A stretch of 47,321 nucleotides of DNA, taken from assembly GCF_002994635.1 (NCBI RefSeq), contig NZ_PVNL01000040.1, positions 1-47,321 of the forward strand. The letters run 5' to 3'. The number at the start of each line of letters is the position of its first letter. Position 1 is the first letter of the stretch. A model generated the notes under the pieces. The model had not been told where the DNA came from and did not search any database. It saw only the letters and a program-made list of their open reading frames with translations. The stretch is from Enhygromyxa salina (GTDB lineage: Bacteria; Myxococcota_A; Polyangia; Nannocystales; Nannocystaceae). Shown in pieces: positions 24,084 to 35,007 of the stretch. A program made the position numbers and the translations under genes.

Positions 24084-25559
24084 TCAGCGCCCGCGCTTTT
24101 TCTTGTCGTAGGCCTTGAGGAAGGCCTCGGCGTCCTCGACCTCGGCCGGCTTCTCGACGTCCTTTTTCATGTTGTCGAGGTTGACGTCGACCTTGGTGAA
24201 CCGGGCCAGCATCTGGAACAGGGCGGTGCGGGTGTACATGGCGGGCGGGCGCGCGTCGTCGCCCTCGACGCCGCGGTTGATGCCCTTGGGGATCCGCTCG
24301 AGCACGCAGTCGACGGCGGCGCTCACCAGCTTGTCCTCGTTCTTCTCGGTCGAGTTGAGCCCGGCGAGCAACGGCTGCGTGTCGGCGAAGTCGTTGATCG
24401 CCCCGTCGAGCGCCATGCGCGAGGCGCAGTAGGCGTAGTCGGGATCGTTCTCGTCGGGCACCTGCCCGGTCTCGAAGTCGCCGCCGGCTGCGGACAAGGT
24501 CGCGAAGTCCGAGAACACCTGCCGGTAGATCAGCGAGCGCAGGTAAGCCTCACGCAGGGCGTCGCCGCGCAGCTTCTTGTCGAACACGAAGGTGATCTCC
24601 TGGTAGCCGCCGCCGAGGTCCTCGCGGTGGATACCAAACCCGAGCTCGGGCTCGGGCTTGACCTTGACGCCCTCGGGGATCAGCGACGAGCCTTGCATCG
24701 CCCAGCGCGCGTGGGTGTCCCCGCGGAACTCCTCTTGCTCGCGCAGCTTGTCCAGGTTGTTGAACATCTTGAACAGGGCGTCGTCGCCGTTGATCGTCTT
24801 GGCCCAGCTGGCGAACTCCGCGTCGTGCGCGGCCTCCCAGGTGATAGGCTCCGGCTCCTTCATCTCGAAGGTCTTGCGCAGGTTGCGAAGCACCGGCTTG
24901 AACGGCTGGTCGTAGGCGACGACCCGCCGCGCGTACATCTTGACGCCCATCCAGCTGTCCCAGATCTCGTCCTTGCGAGCCAGATAGTCGGCCTTGAGCT
25001 CGGTCGCTGCGGTCTTCAGCTCGCCGTCGAGCGCGTTGATCGCCGTGTCGGCGCCCTCGGACGAGAAGAAGTCGAGCAGGCGCAGATCGCCGTACACCAC
25101 GCGGATCAGATCGCGCTCCTCGGGGCTGAAGGCGTACTTGATCTTGTTGAGCTGCTCGGGGAAGTACAGCTCCGCGTCGTTGCGGACCGCGAACGCGTCG
25201 GCCTCGGCCACGCCGCGGATGATCGCCTTGGCCTGCTCGGCCTTGCTCGTGCCCGAGCGAATGTTGACGATCGCGAGCACGCCGGGGTTGGTGATCGCGA
25301 AGTCTTGCCCCTCGGGCACCGCGTCCGACGCCTCCTGGACGGCCGGCAGCGAGTCCGCCGCGTAGAGCAGCGTGAGCACCGGCTCGAGCGCGTCGCGGGT
25401 TGGGTGCGGCGGGATCTTCGGCACGTCGTCGGCGGTCTTGCCGTCGTCGGGCGTCATGCTGTCGAACGCCATCTGCTGGCGCATGCGATCTTCACGGCTG
25501 GTACAAGCGACGGCGGTCAGCACCGTCATCGTGAGCGCGATCGAGCTAATTCGTTGCAT
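24084..25559 (-). CDS. Large putative lipoprotein of unknown function
   Basis: 491 aa starting MQRISSIALTMTVLTAVAC, a lipoprotein signal with the lipidated Cys at 19. The mature protein is charged and mostly helical, ending in a Lys-rich tail (KAYDKKKRGR). Features include a Pro/Asp-rich linker after the Cys, a long alpha-helical middle and a short beta hairpin (GGGYQEITFVFDKKLRGD). No family recognised. The frame is well bounded, with a terminator after it and a 313-base upstream gap. It is probably anchored to the inner or outer membrane, facing the periplasm. Confidence 0.88.
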   Translation of the reverse strand: MQRISSIALTMTVLTAVACTSREDRMRQQMAFDSMTPDDGKTADDVPKIPPHPTRDALEPVLTLLYAADSLPAVQEASDAVPEGQDFAITNPGVLAIVNIRSGTSKAEQAKAIIRGVAEADAFAVRNDAELYFPEQLNKIKYAFSPEERDLIRVVYGDLRLLDFFSSEGADTAINALDGELKTAATELKADYLARKDEIWDSWMGVKMYARRVVAYDQPFKPVLRNLRKTFEMKEPEPITWEAAHDAEFASWAKTINGDDALFKMFNNLDKLREQEEFRGDTHARWAMQGSSLIPEGVKVKPEPELGFGIHREDLGGGYQEITFVFDKKLRGDALREAYLRSLIYRQVFSDFATLSAAGGDFETGQVPDENDPDYAYCASRMALDGAINDFADTQPLLAGLNSTEKNEDKLVSAAVDCVLERIPKGINRGVEGDDARPPAMYTRTALFQMLARFTKVDVNLDNMKKDVEKPAEVEDAEAFLKAYDKKKRGR

Positions 25560-25872
25560 TCGTGACTCGTCTTGGGGCGGGCCAGAACCCGCGATCAGGT
25601 GGCGTGGACGCGTTCACCCTAGGCGGACGCTGGCCGCGCTGTCAAACCACAAGTTCCTGCGATAACACGGCTTTTCGAGCCGTTGCGCCACGCCGGGGGC
25701 GTCCGCGCGCCGTGCAACCGTCACCCCCTGCCGTGCAGCGCGCAACCTGACCTAACTGGCTCTACACGTACGGCTACACCGTTTGGGCGGTTGACCGTGG
25801 CCACCCGTGGGACCATGCTTGCCCCGCAACTCGCACGTGCACGGAAGAGTTGCGGATCGAAAGAGAAACACG
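25560..25872. other. Intergenic region, 313 bp, between divergent genes
   Basis: This holds the promoters of the lipoprotein gene (leftward) and the Fe-S carrier gene (rightward). No hairpin, RNA or clear promoter hexamers were recognised. Confidence 0.5.
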
Positions 25873-26277
25873 ATGTCCGAGACGCAAACGCAGAGCAGCC
25901 CCGAGCTTACCCAGCCCAGCCCGGATGCGATGGAGATGGACCCAATGGCCGGCGGCCTGACGCTGACCACCGTCGCCGCCGAGAAGGTCGCCGAGATCCG
26001 CAAGGCCGAAGACATCGAAGACAGCTACTCGCTGCGCGTGAAGGTGATCGGCGGCGGGTGTGCCGGGTTCCAGTACGACCTGTTCTTCGATGAGTCCGCC
26101 GAGGGCGACAACGAGTTCGAGGTCCACGGGGTCAAGCTCGTGTGTGACCAGATGAGCTTCATGTACCTGATGGGGACGGAGATCGACTACGTCGAGGGTC
26201 TGCAGGGCGCGGGCTTCAAGTTCGGCAACCCCAACACGACCGGCAGCTGCGGCTGCGGCAGCAGCTTTTCCGTGTGA
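25873..26277 (+). CDS. A-type iron-sulfur cluster carrier (IscA/ErpA family)
   Basis: ATG at 25873 gives 134 aa. A polar tail of about 25 residues (Gln/Ser/Pro-rich) comes before the conserved domain. The three cluster-binding cysteines are present: Cys63 in GGGCAGFQYDL and the pair Cys126/Cys128 in GSCGCGSSFSV. NPNTTGSCGCG is the classic C-terminal signature. It delivers Fe-S clusters to target apoproteins in the cytoplasm. There are no isc or suf neighbours, so which subfamily (ErpA, IscA or SufA) is uncertain. The palindromic repeat cluster begins a few bases after its stop. Confidence 0.95.
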   Translation: MSETQTQSSPELTQPSPDAMEMDPMAGGLTLTTVAAEKVAEIRKAEDIEDSYSLRVKVIGGGCAGFQYDLFFDESAEGDNEFEVHGVKLVCDQMSFMYLMGTEIDYVEGLQGAGFKFGNPNTTGSCGCGSSFSV

Positions 26278-26282
26278 GGTTT

Positions 26283-26500
26283 TAGACCCCCACAGGCGGC
26301 TTCGCACTTCGGGTCACTCGCTTCGCTCGCTCCCTCTTGGCCGACTGTTCGCATCCGCATGTGTGGCCCCCTGGAAGGGGGCTTCTTCGTGTCTTGGACC
26401 CCCACAGGCGGCTTCGCACTTCGGGGTCACTCGCTTCGCTCGCTCCCTCTTGGCCGATGGTTCGCATCCGCATGTGTGGCCCCCTGGAAGGGGGCTTGTC
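26283..26500. repeat. 113-bp dispersed repeat, two inverted copies
   Basis: Two tandem copies in the orientation opposite to those at 26722-27168. Each runs ACCCCCACAGGCGGCTTCG, CTCGCTTCGCTCGC, CGCATCCGCATGTGTGG, then the hairpin CCCCCTGGAAGGGGG. The second copy starts at about 26398. The hairpins immediately follow the Fe-S carrier gene and could end its transcript. Confidence 0.9.
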
Positions 26501-26501
26501 T

Positions 26502-26720
26502 CCTCGTGAGCGGGGGGGACTCGTTGCTCGCGGGACTCCGGGACTCGTTGCTCGTGGGACTCGTTGCTTGCGTGACTCGAGGCTTCTTCGCTGCTCGGAA
26601 ATGCGGTCAGAGCCCTCCTCCTAGACCTAGAGCGCCGATCAGTCAGGAATAGCGAACAAACGGAACGAGTCCCGCGAGCAACGAGTCCCGCGAGCAACGA
26701 GTCCCCCGCTCACGAGGAGA
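26502..26720. repeat. Inverted-repeat centre of the palindromic cluster
   Basis: The left arm (about 26502-26575) contains CCTCGTGAGCGGGGG and repeated GGACTCGTTGCTCGCGGGA-like 16-mers. The right arm (about 26655-26720) is the inverse complement, with repeated CGAGTCCCGCGAGCAA and CCCCCGCTCACGAGG. About 80 bases of unique sequence lie between the arms. Together with the flanking 113-bp copies this makes a near-symmetric structure of about 0.9 kb. Frames through it are shadows, not genes. Confidence 0.88.
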
Positions 26721-26721
26721 T

Positions 26722-27168
26722 GAGCCCCCTCCTAGGGGGCCACACATGCGGATGCGAACAAACGGCCAAGCGGGAGCGAGCGAAGCGAGTGACCCCGAAG
26801 TGCGAAGCCGCCTGTGGGGGTCCAAGAGACGAAGGAGCCCCCTCCTAGGGGGCCACACATGCGGATGCGAACAAACGGCCAAGCGGGAGCGAGCGAAGCG
26901 AGTGACCCCGAAGTGGGAAGCCGCCTGTGGGGGTCCAAGACACGAAGGAGCCCCCTCCTAGGGGGCCACACATGCGGATGCGAACAAACGGCCAAGCGGG
27001 AGCGAGCGAAGCGAGTGACCCCGAAGTGGGAAGCCGCCTGTGGGGGTCCAAGACACGAAGGAGCCCCCTCCCAGGGGGCCACACATGCGGATGCGAACAA
27101 ACGGCCAAGCGGGAGCGAGCGAAGCGAGTGACCCCGAAGTGCCAAATTGCCTGTGGGGGTCACAAACA
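26722..27168. repeat. 113-bp tandem repeat, four direct copies
   Basis: Copies start at 26722, 26835, 26948 and 27061, an exact 113-base period; the last is partial and merges into the NUDIX gene's leader. The unit holds the hairpin CCCCCTCCTAGGGGG, ACACATGCGGATGCGAACAA, GCGAGCGAAGCGAGTGACCC and GCCGCCTGTGGGGGTCC. CACATGCGG and CCGCCTGTG inside a unit can pair (8 of 9). The few differences between copies (for example GTGCGAAG against GTGGGAAG) indicate recent amplification. Confidence 0.95.
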
Positions 27169-27738
27169 ATGCTGACGGAGGATTTTGGGCTTCGGCTCGA
27201 TGGGGTTCATGAGGAGCTGCGCGACCCGGGGCGGCTTCGGTTTGCCGCGGTCATTGGGCTGTTGCTCGATGGTGATCCCGGGCTCGATGGGCCGGCGCTG
27301 GTGTTGATCGAGCGCTCGAGCAAGCTGCGCCAGCATGCGGGGCAGATCGCGTTTCCGGGCGGGAAGGTCGAGCCGGGGGATCGGGACTTGCTCGACACGG
27401 CGCTTCGCGAAGCTTCGGAGGAAGTCGGGCTGCCGCGGGAGCAGGTGCGGGTGCTGGGGCGGCTGTCTCCGGTGCCGACTCCGACCGGCTATATGATCGT
27501 GCCATATGTTGGGCGTGTGCTGGGTGACTGGCAGCCGCGGCCCGCGAGCGGTGAGGTCGAGCGGATCCTCATGCCGTCACTGCGCACGCTGATGGACCCG
27601 GCGATCCATCGGCTCACGGGCAGCGTCGAGTGGGAAGGGGAGCGCTACGACCTGCATCAATTCGACATCGCCGATCCACCCCTGTGGGGTGCCACGGCGC
27701 GGATGGTCTGGGATCTCCTCGAACGAATTCGCGCTTGA
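27169..27738 (+). CDS. NUDIX hydrolase, CoA-pyrophosphatase type
   Basis: 189 aa from ATG 27169. The frame is open further upstream, but that part is translated repeat. The segment HAGQIAFPGGKVEPGDRD followed by TALREASEEVGL combines the UPF0035 signature of CoA diphosphatases (LRxHxGQxxFPGGxxxxxD) with the REx2EE metal-binding helix of the NUDIX box. PTPTGYMIVPYVG after it is also typical. The enzyme probably hydrolyses CoA or related nucleotide pyrophosphates in the cytoplasm. The last repeat copy ends a few bases before the start codon, so the 5' leader of this mRNA is made of repeat sequence, or else the promoter lies in it. Confidence 0.92.
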   Translation: MLTEDFGLRLDGVHEELRDPGRLRFAAVIGLLLDGDPGLDGPALVLIERSSKLRQHAGQIAFPGGKVEPGDRDLLDTALREASEEVGLPREQVRVLGRLSPVPTPTGYMIVPYVGRVLGDWQPRPASGEVERILMPSLRTLMDPAIHRLTGSVEWEGERYDLHQFDIADPPLWGATARMVWDLLERIRA

Positions 27739-27863
27739 GAGGGTGATCCGGCTTTCATATTTTTCGAACCAAGATGTCATCGAGGCTATGATTCGTGACG
27801 AGTCAGGGCGGCTCGGTTAGAGTGCGGCGGCAACCAACCACTGCACTGGAGACTTGTACACCG

Positions 27864-28730
27864 ATGACACTTCGAACAACTGAATCTGTATTGCTGTCGC
27901 TGCCTCTCGCCCTGGCGATGAGCCTGTCTGCCTGTGGCGATAGCTCGGCCGACGCGGGCGACGACGAGACCGCGGGGAGCGAGACCGCCACCGAGACTGG
28001 CGAGCCCACGGGCGACGGCGATGGCGACGGTGACACGGGCGATGGCGATGGCGATCCTGCCGGCGACGGTGACGCCGACACCAGCTGCCCGATCGGCTCG
28101 CTCGGGTGTCCATGCACGGGCGGCGGCTCGTGTGACCTTGGCCTGATGTGCGAAGGCGGCGAGTGTGTGCCGGCATCGGGCGACGGCGACGGCGACACCG
28201 GTGACGGCGACGGCGACGGCGACACCGGTGACGGCGACGGCGACACGGGCGGCACGGCCTGCAACGGCGACGAGTTCATCGCGATCGAGGCTGTGGACGC
28301 GAACGAGATCGTCGGCTGGAATGAGACCATGAGCCAGCTCGGCGAAGGGCTGATCCTGGCGTACGACAACGAGTCGCCCAACGCGTACGTCCAGTTCGAT
28401 CTGGACATCCCGTGCGACGACGACTGGCACATCTGGGTGCGCGGCATCGACAACCAGGACGCCGACTCCTACTTCGTGCTGGTCGATGGCGGTCCCATGC
28501 CCGTGCCGATCTTCGAGATCGACTGCACCCCCGGACCGAACGGTCCCGAGTATCTGTGGGCTGAGCTGAACTGGCGCGACCAGATGGAGCCCAGCTGTGA
28601 GTACGTCGAGGATCCGTGGGTTCAGACCTGGGACGCTGGCGCGCACACGTTCACGATTGGGTATCGGCCGCAAGAGGCCTATGCGCTGTCGAGGATCTGG
28701 CTGACCAACACGGATCAGACCCCGCCCTGA
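27864..28730 (+). CDS. GD-linker lipoprotein with carbohydrate-binding-like C-terminal domain
   Basis: ATG 27864, with GGAG 13 bases before it, gives 288 aa. The signal peptide ends in the lipobox SLSAC with Cys about 24. A Gly-Asp/Thr linker follows, broken by a small Cys-rich module (SCPIGSLGCPC, GGSCDLGLMCEGGECVP), then a second GD linker. The C-terminal 150 residues (FIAIEAVDANEIVGWNE, WHIWVRGIDNQDADSYFVLVD, AGAHTFTIGYRPQEAYALSR) have the look of a jelly-roll CBM6-like or similar binding domain, as they end in the common LxRIWLTND-type motif. This suggests a cell-surface binding protein. The ligand is unknown. Confidence 0.88.
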   Translation: MTLRTTESVLLSLPLALAMSLSACGDSSADAGDDETAGSETATETGEPTGDGDGDGDTGDGDGDPAGDGDADTSCPIGSLGCPCTGGGSCDLGLMCEGGECVPASGDGDGDTGDGDGDGDTGDGDGDTGGTACNGDEFIAIEAVDANEIVGWNETMSQLGEGLILAYDNESPNAYVQFDLDIPCDDDWHIWVRGIDNQDADSYFVLVDGGPMPVPIFEIDCTPGPNGPEYLWAELNWRDQMEPSCEYVEDPWVQTWDAGAHTFTIGYRPQEAYALSRIWLTNTDQTPP

Positions 28731-28798
28731 GCCCGCTAGCGGGGGACTGGGGGGTCAACGGCGACCGCTGCGAATCGCCGCTAGACTGAGGGTCGGCG

Positions 28799-29902
28799 AT
28801 GACTCCCCGTCCAGATCCTCTGCTCGACGACGACGAACTCGCGGCGCTCGCCGAGCTCGCCGCCGATCTCGGGCTGCTCCGACTTGGCGCGGTCAGCCTC
28901 GATCACCCCGGGTTCGCCCCGGCCCGCGCGACTTTGGCCGACTACCTCGACCGCAGCGCCGAGGGCGAGATGGCGTTCCTCTCGCGGACCCGAGCGGTCC
29001 GCATGGATCCCGCGCAAATGCTCCCGGGTGCTCGCTCGGCCCTGGTCGCCGTCGTGCCCTACGCCGGCGAGCCGGGCCCGGTCGCTCGCTACGCGCAGTG
29101 GAGCGACTACCACACGGAGATCCACCGTCGCCTCGAGCGCCTGAGCGAGCACCTGCACGCGCGCGTGCCCGACATCGAGAGCCTGATCTGCGTCGACACC
29201 AAGCCGGTCCTCGAGCGCGCCGTCGCGGTCCTGGCTGGGCTCGGGTTCCTCGGCAAGAACGGCTGCCTGATCGTGCCGGGGCTGGGCAGCTACGTGCTGA
29301 TCGCCGTGCTGCTCACGACCGCGCAGTGGACTGGCACCGATCGCAGCCCAACCTACGCGCACGATCACAGCCACCCGCCATGGGACGCGTGCGGGAGCTG
29401 TCGCCTGTGCCTGGAGCACTGCCCAACCGACGCGTTCGACTCGCCCGGCAAGCTCGACCCGCGCCGCTGCATCTCGTACCTCACGATCGAGCATCGCGGC
29501 CCGATCCCGGAGGCCCTCGCCACTCGCATGGGCCAGCGGATCGCCGGCTGTGATGTCTGCCAGGAGGTCTGCCCCTACAACCGCTCGAGCACTCGCGAGG
29601 ATCGCGTGCCCGCTTCCGCGTGGCTCGACCCCCCGCCCGGACACGCGCGGGTGCCCGACTTGCCGCGCCTCGCGAACGTCGGCAACAACCAGCATCGGCA
29701 GTTCGTGAAGCAGACCGCGCTCAATCGAATCCCCCGCGCCGCGCTGCGCCGCAACGCGATCCTGGCGCTCGGAAATGGAGATGGACCCGCGAACGAGCAC
29801 GAGGCCGAGGCGCTGCGGCTGGCCATGGCCGACCCGTCACCCGAGCTGGCCGCGCTGGCTCGGTGGGCAGCGGCGCGCAGGTGTGTCGAGTCGCCAGAGT
29901 AA
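28799..29902 (+). CDS. queG: Epoxyqueuosine reductase
   Basis: 367 aa. QueG reduces epoxyqueuosine to queuosine in the wobble base of certain tRNAs, using cobalamin and two 4Fe-4S clusters. Visible are the catalytic region CVDTKPVLERA (Asp133), GFLGKNGCLI (149-158) and ferredoxin-type cluster motifs CGSCRLCLEHCP (198-209) and CDVCQEVCP (251-259). A HEAT-like C-terminal part (VKQTALNRIPRAALRRNAIL) follows, as in the longer family members. Length is normal. It is separated by 68 bases from the lipoprotein gene before it and does not seem to be in an operon with other queuosine genes. Confidence 0.97.
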   Translation: MTPRPDPLLDDDELAALAELAADLGLLRLGAVSLDHPGFAPARATLADYLDRSAEGEMAFLSRTRAVRMDPAQMLPGARSALVAVVPYAGEPGPVARYAQWSDYHTEIHRRLERLSEHLHARVPDIESLICVDTKPVLERAVAVLAGLGFLGKNGCLIVPGLGSYVLIAVLLTTAQWTGTDRSPTYAHDHSHPPWDACGSCRLCLEHCPTDAFDSPGKLDPRRCISYLTIEHRGPIPEALATRMGQRIAGCDVCQEVCPYNRSSTREDRVPASAWLDPPPGHARVPDLPRLANVGNNQHRQFVKQTALNRIPRAALRRNAILALGNGDGPANEHEAEALRLAMADPSPELAALARWAAARRCVESPE

Positions 29903-30014
29903 TTGTGCACACGCAGTTAGCAGCCACATGTGTGGCCTAACCCATTACGATTTCCATTCGCTTCACTATCATTGCCCGGGAGATAGGTTTGGCTTGAATC
30001 ATATTTGTGTGGGC

Positions 30015-30031
30015 TATAAAAGATCGCTGTG
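30015..30031 (+). promoter_or_regulatory. Possible -10 element giving a near-leaderless transcript
   Basis: TATAAA at 30015-30020 sits in a visibly AT-rich 126-base gap, and the GTG start of the CAP lipoprotein is at 30029. A transcript starting 7 bases after the hexamer would begin within 2-3 bases of the start codon. TTGAAT at 29994 or TTGGCT at 29989 are imperfect -35 candidates. Confidence 0.35.
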
Positions 30032-30886
30032 TCCCGTCGAATTGCTCCGTTGAAGACCCTGGTCGTGCTCATGGGCGCGATGGCTTCGAGCGCTTGCTAC
30101 TCGGGGATCGACCCCGACACGTGGTACCTCGACGGCGGCTTTGGAGACACGCTCGGCGAGACGGATGGCAGCGAGGCGGCCGACAGTGCTCAGGGAGACG
30201 GTGACGGGGATCCAAGCTCGACGACTGGCGACGGTGACGGTGACGGCGATCCGACGACCGGCGATCCCACGACTGGCGACGGCGATGGCGATCCCGACCC
30301 GACGACCGGCGATGGCGATCCCGACCCGACGACCGGAGACGGCGACGGCGACGGCGACGGCGATCCGACGACCGGAGGACCGAGCACGGGCGACGGCGAC
30401 GGCGACGGCGAAGGCGATCCGCTCCCGAACAACCCGTACTGCAACCCGGTCTCCGACTGGGCGCAGAGCTGGGTCGACAAGGAGCTCGAGGTCATCGAGC
30501 TCGTCAACATGGCTCGGGCCCAGGGCGGAAACTGTGGCAGCGAAGGCGACTTTGCGCCCTCCGGGCCGCTGACCTGGGAAGCCGCCCTGACCTGCGCCGC
30601 GCGTGTCCACTCCAAGGACATGGCGGACAATAATTATTTCTCGCACACCAACCAGCAGGGCAACGGCCCGGGGTGGCGTCTGGGCCAGGCCGGCTACGAC
30701 GGCGGCGGCTGGGGCGAGAACATTGCGGCTGGCTACCCGAGCCCCAGCGACGTCGTACAGGGTTGGCTCGACTCCGACGGACACTGCGCGAACATGCTCA
30801 ACGGGAGCTTCACGCTGATCGGGGTTGGGTACGCGTCTGGCAACGGCCAGTACGGCAGCTACTGGACCCAGAACTTCGGCAAGTAG
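30029..30886 (+). CDS. CAP/SCP-domain lipoprotein with GD-Thr linker
   Basis: GTG start, 285 aa. The signal peptide ends in AMASSAC (Cys23). A linker of about 90 residues made of GDGDGDPTTGD units follows. Residues about 145-283 are a CAP (SCP/PR-1) domain: AARVHSKDMADNNYFSH, GYDGGGWGENIAAG, VVQGWLDSDGHCANML and YWTQNFGK. The two His and the Glu of the usual CAP pocket are present (VHSKD, GENIA, DGHC). Bacterial CAP proteins are secreted or surface proteins of mostly unknown function. The gene converges on the di-heme protein gene with a 17-base gap. Confidence 0.93.
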   Translation: MSRRIAPLKTLVVLMGAMASSACYSGIDPDTWYLDGGFGDTLGETDGSEAADSAQGDGDGDPSSTTGDGDGDGDPTTGDPTTGDGDGDPDPTTGDGDPDPTTGDGDGDGDGDPTTGGPSTGDGDGDGEGDPLPNNPYCNPVSDWAQSWVDKELEVIELVNMARAQGGNCGSEGDFAPSGPLTWEAALTCAARVHSKDMADNNYFSHTNQQGNGPGWRLGQAGYDGGGWGENIAAGYPSPSDVVQGWLDSDGHCANMLNGSFTLIGVGYASGNGQYGSYWTQNFGK

Positions 30887-30903
30887 TTGGCCTGAGTCGT
30901 GGC

Positions 30904-32673
30904 CTACAGGGTGCGCAGGTAGGCCACGATCGCGTCGACGTCGTGACCCGAGTACTCGCTGTCGGACCGGGTGGCCTCGAGCATGTCGAGCACGGCCGAG
31001 CGTAGGTCCGCGGTGCGACCGTCGTGCATGTAAGGCGGCCGCAGGGCGACGCGTCGCAGGCTTGGCACCTGAAGGGGCTTGCCGCGAAACGCCACGGTCT
31101 GGTCGTTTGTCAGGCGCGCGCCCGAGTGGCAGGTGGTGCACCCGTAGTCGACGAACAGGGCCTCACCCTCGGCGCGCAAGCTCTCGTCGACGTCCGTGCC
31201 CGCTGGGGCGCGCTTGGTCGAGAACAGCCAGCGCTCGAACGCGGCCGCGCGGGCGTCGGATTGGACCGCGCCGCCCATGCGATGGCTGTAGACCACATTG
31301 CTGAGGGTCTGGAAGTCAGTCATGTCGCCGTCCCAGTGAAACGGCGCCGACCCTTCGAGGCCGACCTCGGGGCTCTGCGTGCGCCGCCGGCCAATGTCCT
31401 CGAAGCTCCACACGTGCCCGTCGTCCGTGGCTTCGGGGTGGCAAGACGCGCACGAGATCGAGGCCGCGGTGACGCGGTGGTAGAGGTCGTGGCCAGTGTC
31501 GAACCGGCTCTTGCTGCTCAGCTCGAGCGTGAGCTCGTGCTCGCGCGAGGAGTTGTAGACATACAGCGCGCTCGGCTCGCGACTTTGGACGAGCAGCCGG
31601 CCATCGGGGAGGTAGGCGACGGAGACTGGCTGGCCTGGGGTCGACAGGGCGCCGAAGCCCTCGAAGCAAAAGTCCTCGTCGTTGTTGAAGTGGACGTCGC
31701 CCTCGCCCTCGCGCGCGCCGGCCACGGCGATAGCGATCTCTCCGTCTGGACTGATCGCAAGATCGACCGCGGGGGTCGGGCCGGCCATCCGCGTGGTGGT
31801 GGGTGAGTTCGAGTCCACCCAGGTACTGACGCTGGCCGTCACGATTGGAGGCTGGCAGAAGCTCCCGCCGCCATAGGGCGCGCCCGAGTCTCCGCCACCG
31901 TCGTCGTCGCCGCCTTCTTCGCCGCCGGGCGGGGTGGAGAGCCGGACCTCCGTCGTCGCCGAGAGTTGATGGAGCATCGCGACGCGGCCGGGCTCGACCT
32001 CGAGCATTCGCCACGCGACGGTCGGCACCGCGGCCTCGGCCGCCGGAGGGGCGCGCCGCCCGGTCACGAACAGCCCCGGCATCGCCACCTCGAGGATCTC
32101 GGCGGACCGGAGCCGACTGACCAGCAGGGTGTCGCCGTCGATCACGATGTCACGCAGGTCTGGCTCGAGGAAGCGGCGCTGGACCTCACCAGCGTCGCTG
32201 TGCTCGGGCATGGTGACCAGGGTGCCGTCGGCGCAGGCGACGTACAGCTGCGCGTTCGCGTCATTGAACGCGATGCCGCGGGGATCCGTGCACAGGTGAC
32301 GGCGCTCGAGGATCTCGCCGGAGTTGATGTCGATCGTTGCGACATCGCCAGCTTGGCGCAGCACGACGTGGGCGAGCCCCTCGCTGCCCTCGACGCTGCG
32401 CCCTGGCTCCGCGCCCTCCTCGAACAAGGCGTCCGCCTCGAACCGCGCGGGCGAGATCGACACGATGTGAACCCGATCACGATCGGCGTCGGCGATCAGG
32501 ACCCGGCCGTCGGACAGGACCAGCATCGTGCCCCCGCTGATCGCGGGCGGCGGGACCTCGCTGACAACCGGCGCCTGGTTGTCGACGATGATCGGGACCT
32601 CGGGATCCTGGCTCTGGCAGGCGGTCAGTGCAGATAGGAGAACGAACAGTCCGAGACCAAAGTGCGTGCGCAT
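30904..32673 (-). CDS. Di-heme c-type cytochrome lipoprotein with beta-propeller N-terminus
   Basis: 589 aa. The signal peptide ends in LLSALTAC (Cys19). Residues about 40-390 are propeller-like repeats (TMLVLSDGRVLIADADRDRV, DPRGIAFNDANAQLYVA, AVDLAISPDGEIAIAVAG). The C-terminal 190 residues carry two heme c sites, CASCH (408-412) and CTTCH (512-516), plus MHDGR and TLSNVVYSHRM, as in the MauG/cytochrome c peroxidase superfamily. It is likely a periplasmic electron-transfer or peroxidase-like enzyme. Function and partners are not evident from the neighbours. Confidence 0.92.
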   Translation of the reverse strand: MRTHFGLGLFVLLSALTACQSQDPEVPIIVDNQAPVVSEVPPPAISGGTMLVLSDGRVLIADADRDRVHIVSISPARFEADALFEEGAEPGRSVEGSEGLAHVVLRQAGDVATIDINSGEILERRHLCTDPRGIAFNDANAQLYVACADGTLVTMPEHSDAGEVQRRFLEPDLRDIVIDGDTLLVSRLRSAEILEVAMPGLFVTGRRAPPAAEAAVPTVAWRMLEVEPGRVAMLHQLSATTEVRLSTPPGGEEGGDDDGGGDSGAPYGGGSFCQPPIVTASVSTWVDSNSPTTTRMAGPTPAVDLAISPDGEIAIAVAGAREGEGDVHFNNDEDFCFEGFGALSTPGQPVSVAYLPDGRLLVQSREPSALYVYNSSREHELTLELSSKSRFDTGHDLYHRVTAASISCASCHPEATDDGHVWSFEDIGRRRTQSPEVGLEGSAPFHWDGDMTDFQTLSNVVYSHRMGGAVQSDARAAAFERWLFSTKRAPAGTDVDESLRAEGEALFVDYGCTTCHSGARLTNDQTVAFRGKPLQVPSLRRVALRPPYMHDGRTADLRSAVLDMLEATRSDSEYSGHDVDAIVAYLRTL

Positions 32674-32793
32674 ATGAAGTCCAGCTCCGGTGTAGCATGA
32701 CCGGATTTTGTGACATCCGTCCAGCGCCGTGGATCTTTCACCAGAACTTGGGTCGATGTTCCTAGGTTGATCGGCCCGAGCCGGCGGGCTGGT

Positions 32794-34851
<2,058 letters not shown>

Positions 34852-35007
34852 CGTGGTCCGGTATCGGCCACCGTCAGGGGGATTTGCAAGCGACGGCAAA
34901 AAAACTCGCTGATCGTCGATCGCGCGGGGCGATGGGTGCACTGGTCACATCCACGCAGCCGCGCCGCCACACTCGCCGCCGATCTCGGCTTGCTCTAAGC
35001 TCCTCCG

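Noticed and set aside
22037..24118. 693-residue plus-strand open frame across ligA
   Set aside because: GC-rich shadow of the ligase; the minus strand has the catalytic, zinc and BRCT motifs.
26722..27168. CRISPR array
   Set aside because: Units of 113 bases follow each other without unique spacers and no cas genes are present.
26732..27169. Several overlapping open frames of 60-145 residues within the repeat cluster
   Set aside because: They are the same repeat unit translated in different frames, with near-identical tandem products; not genes.
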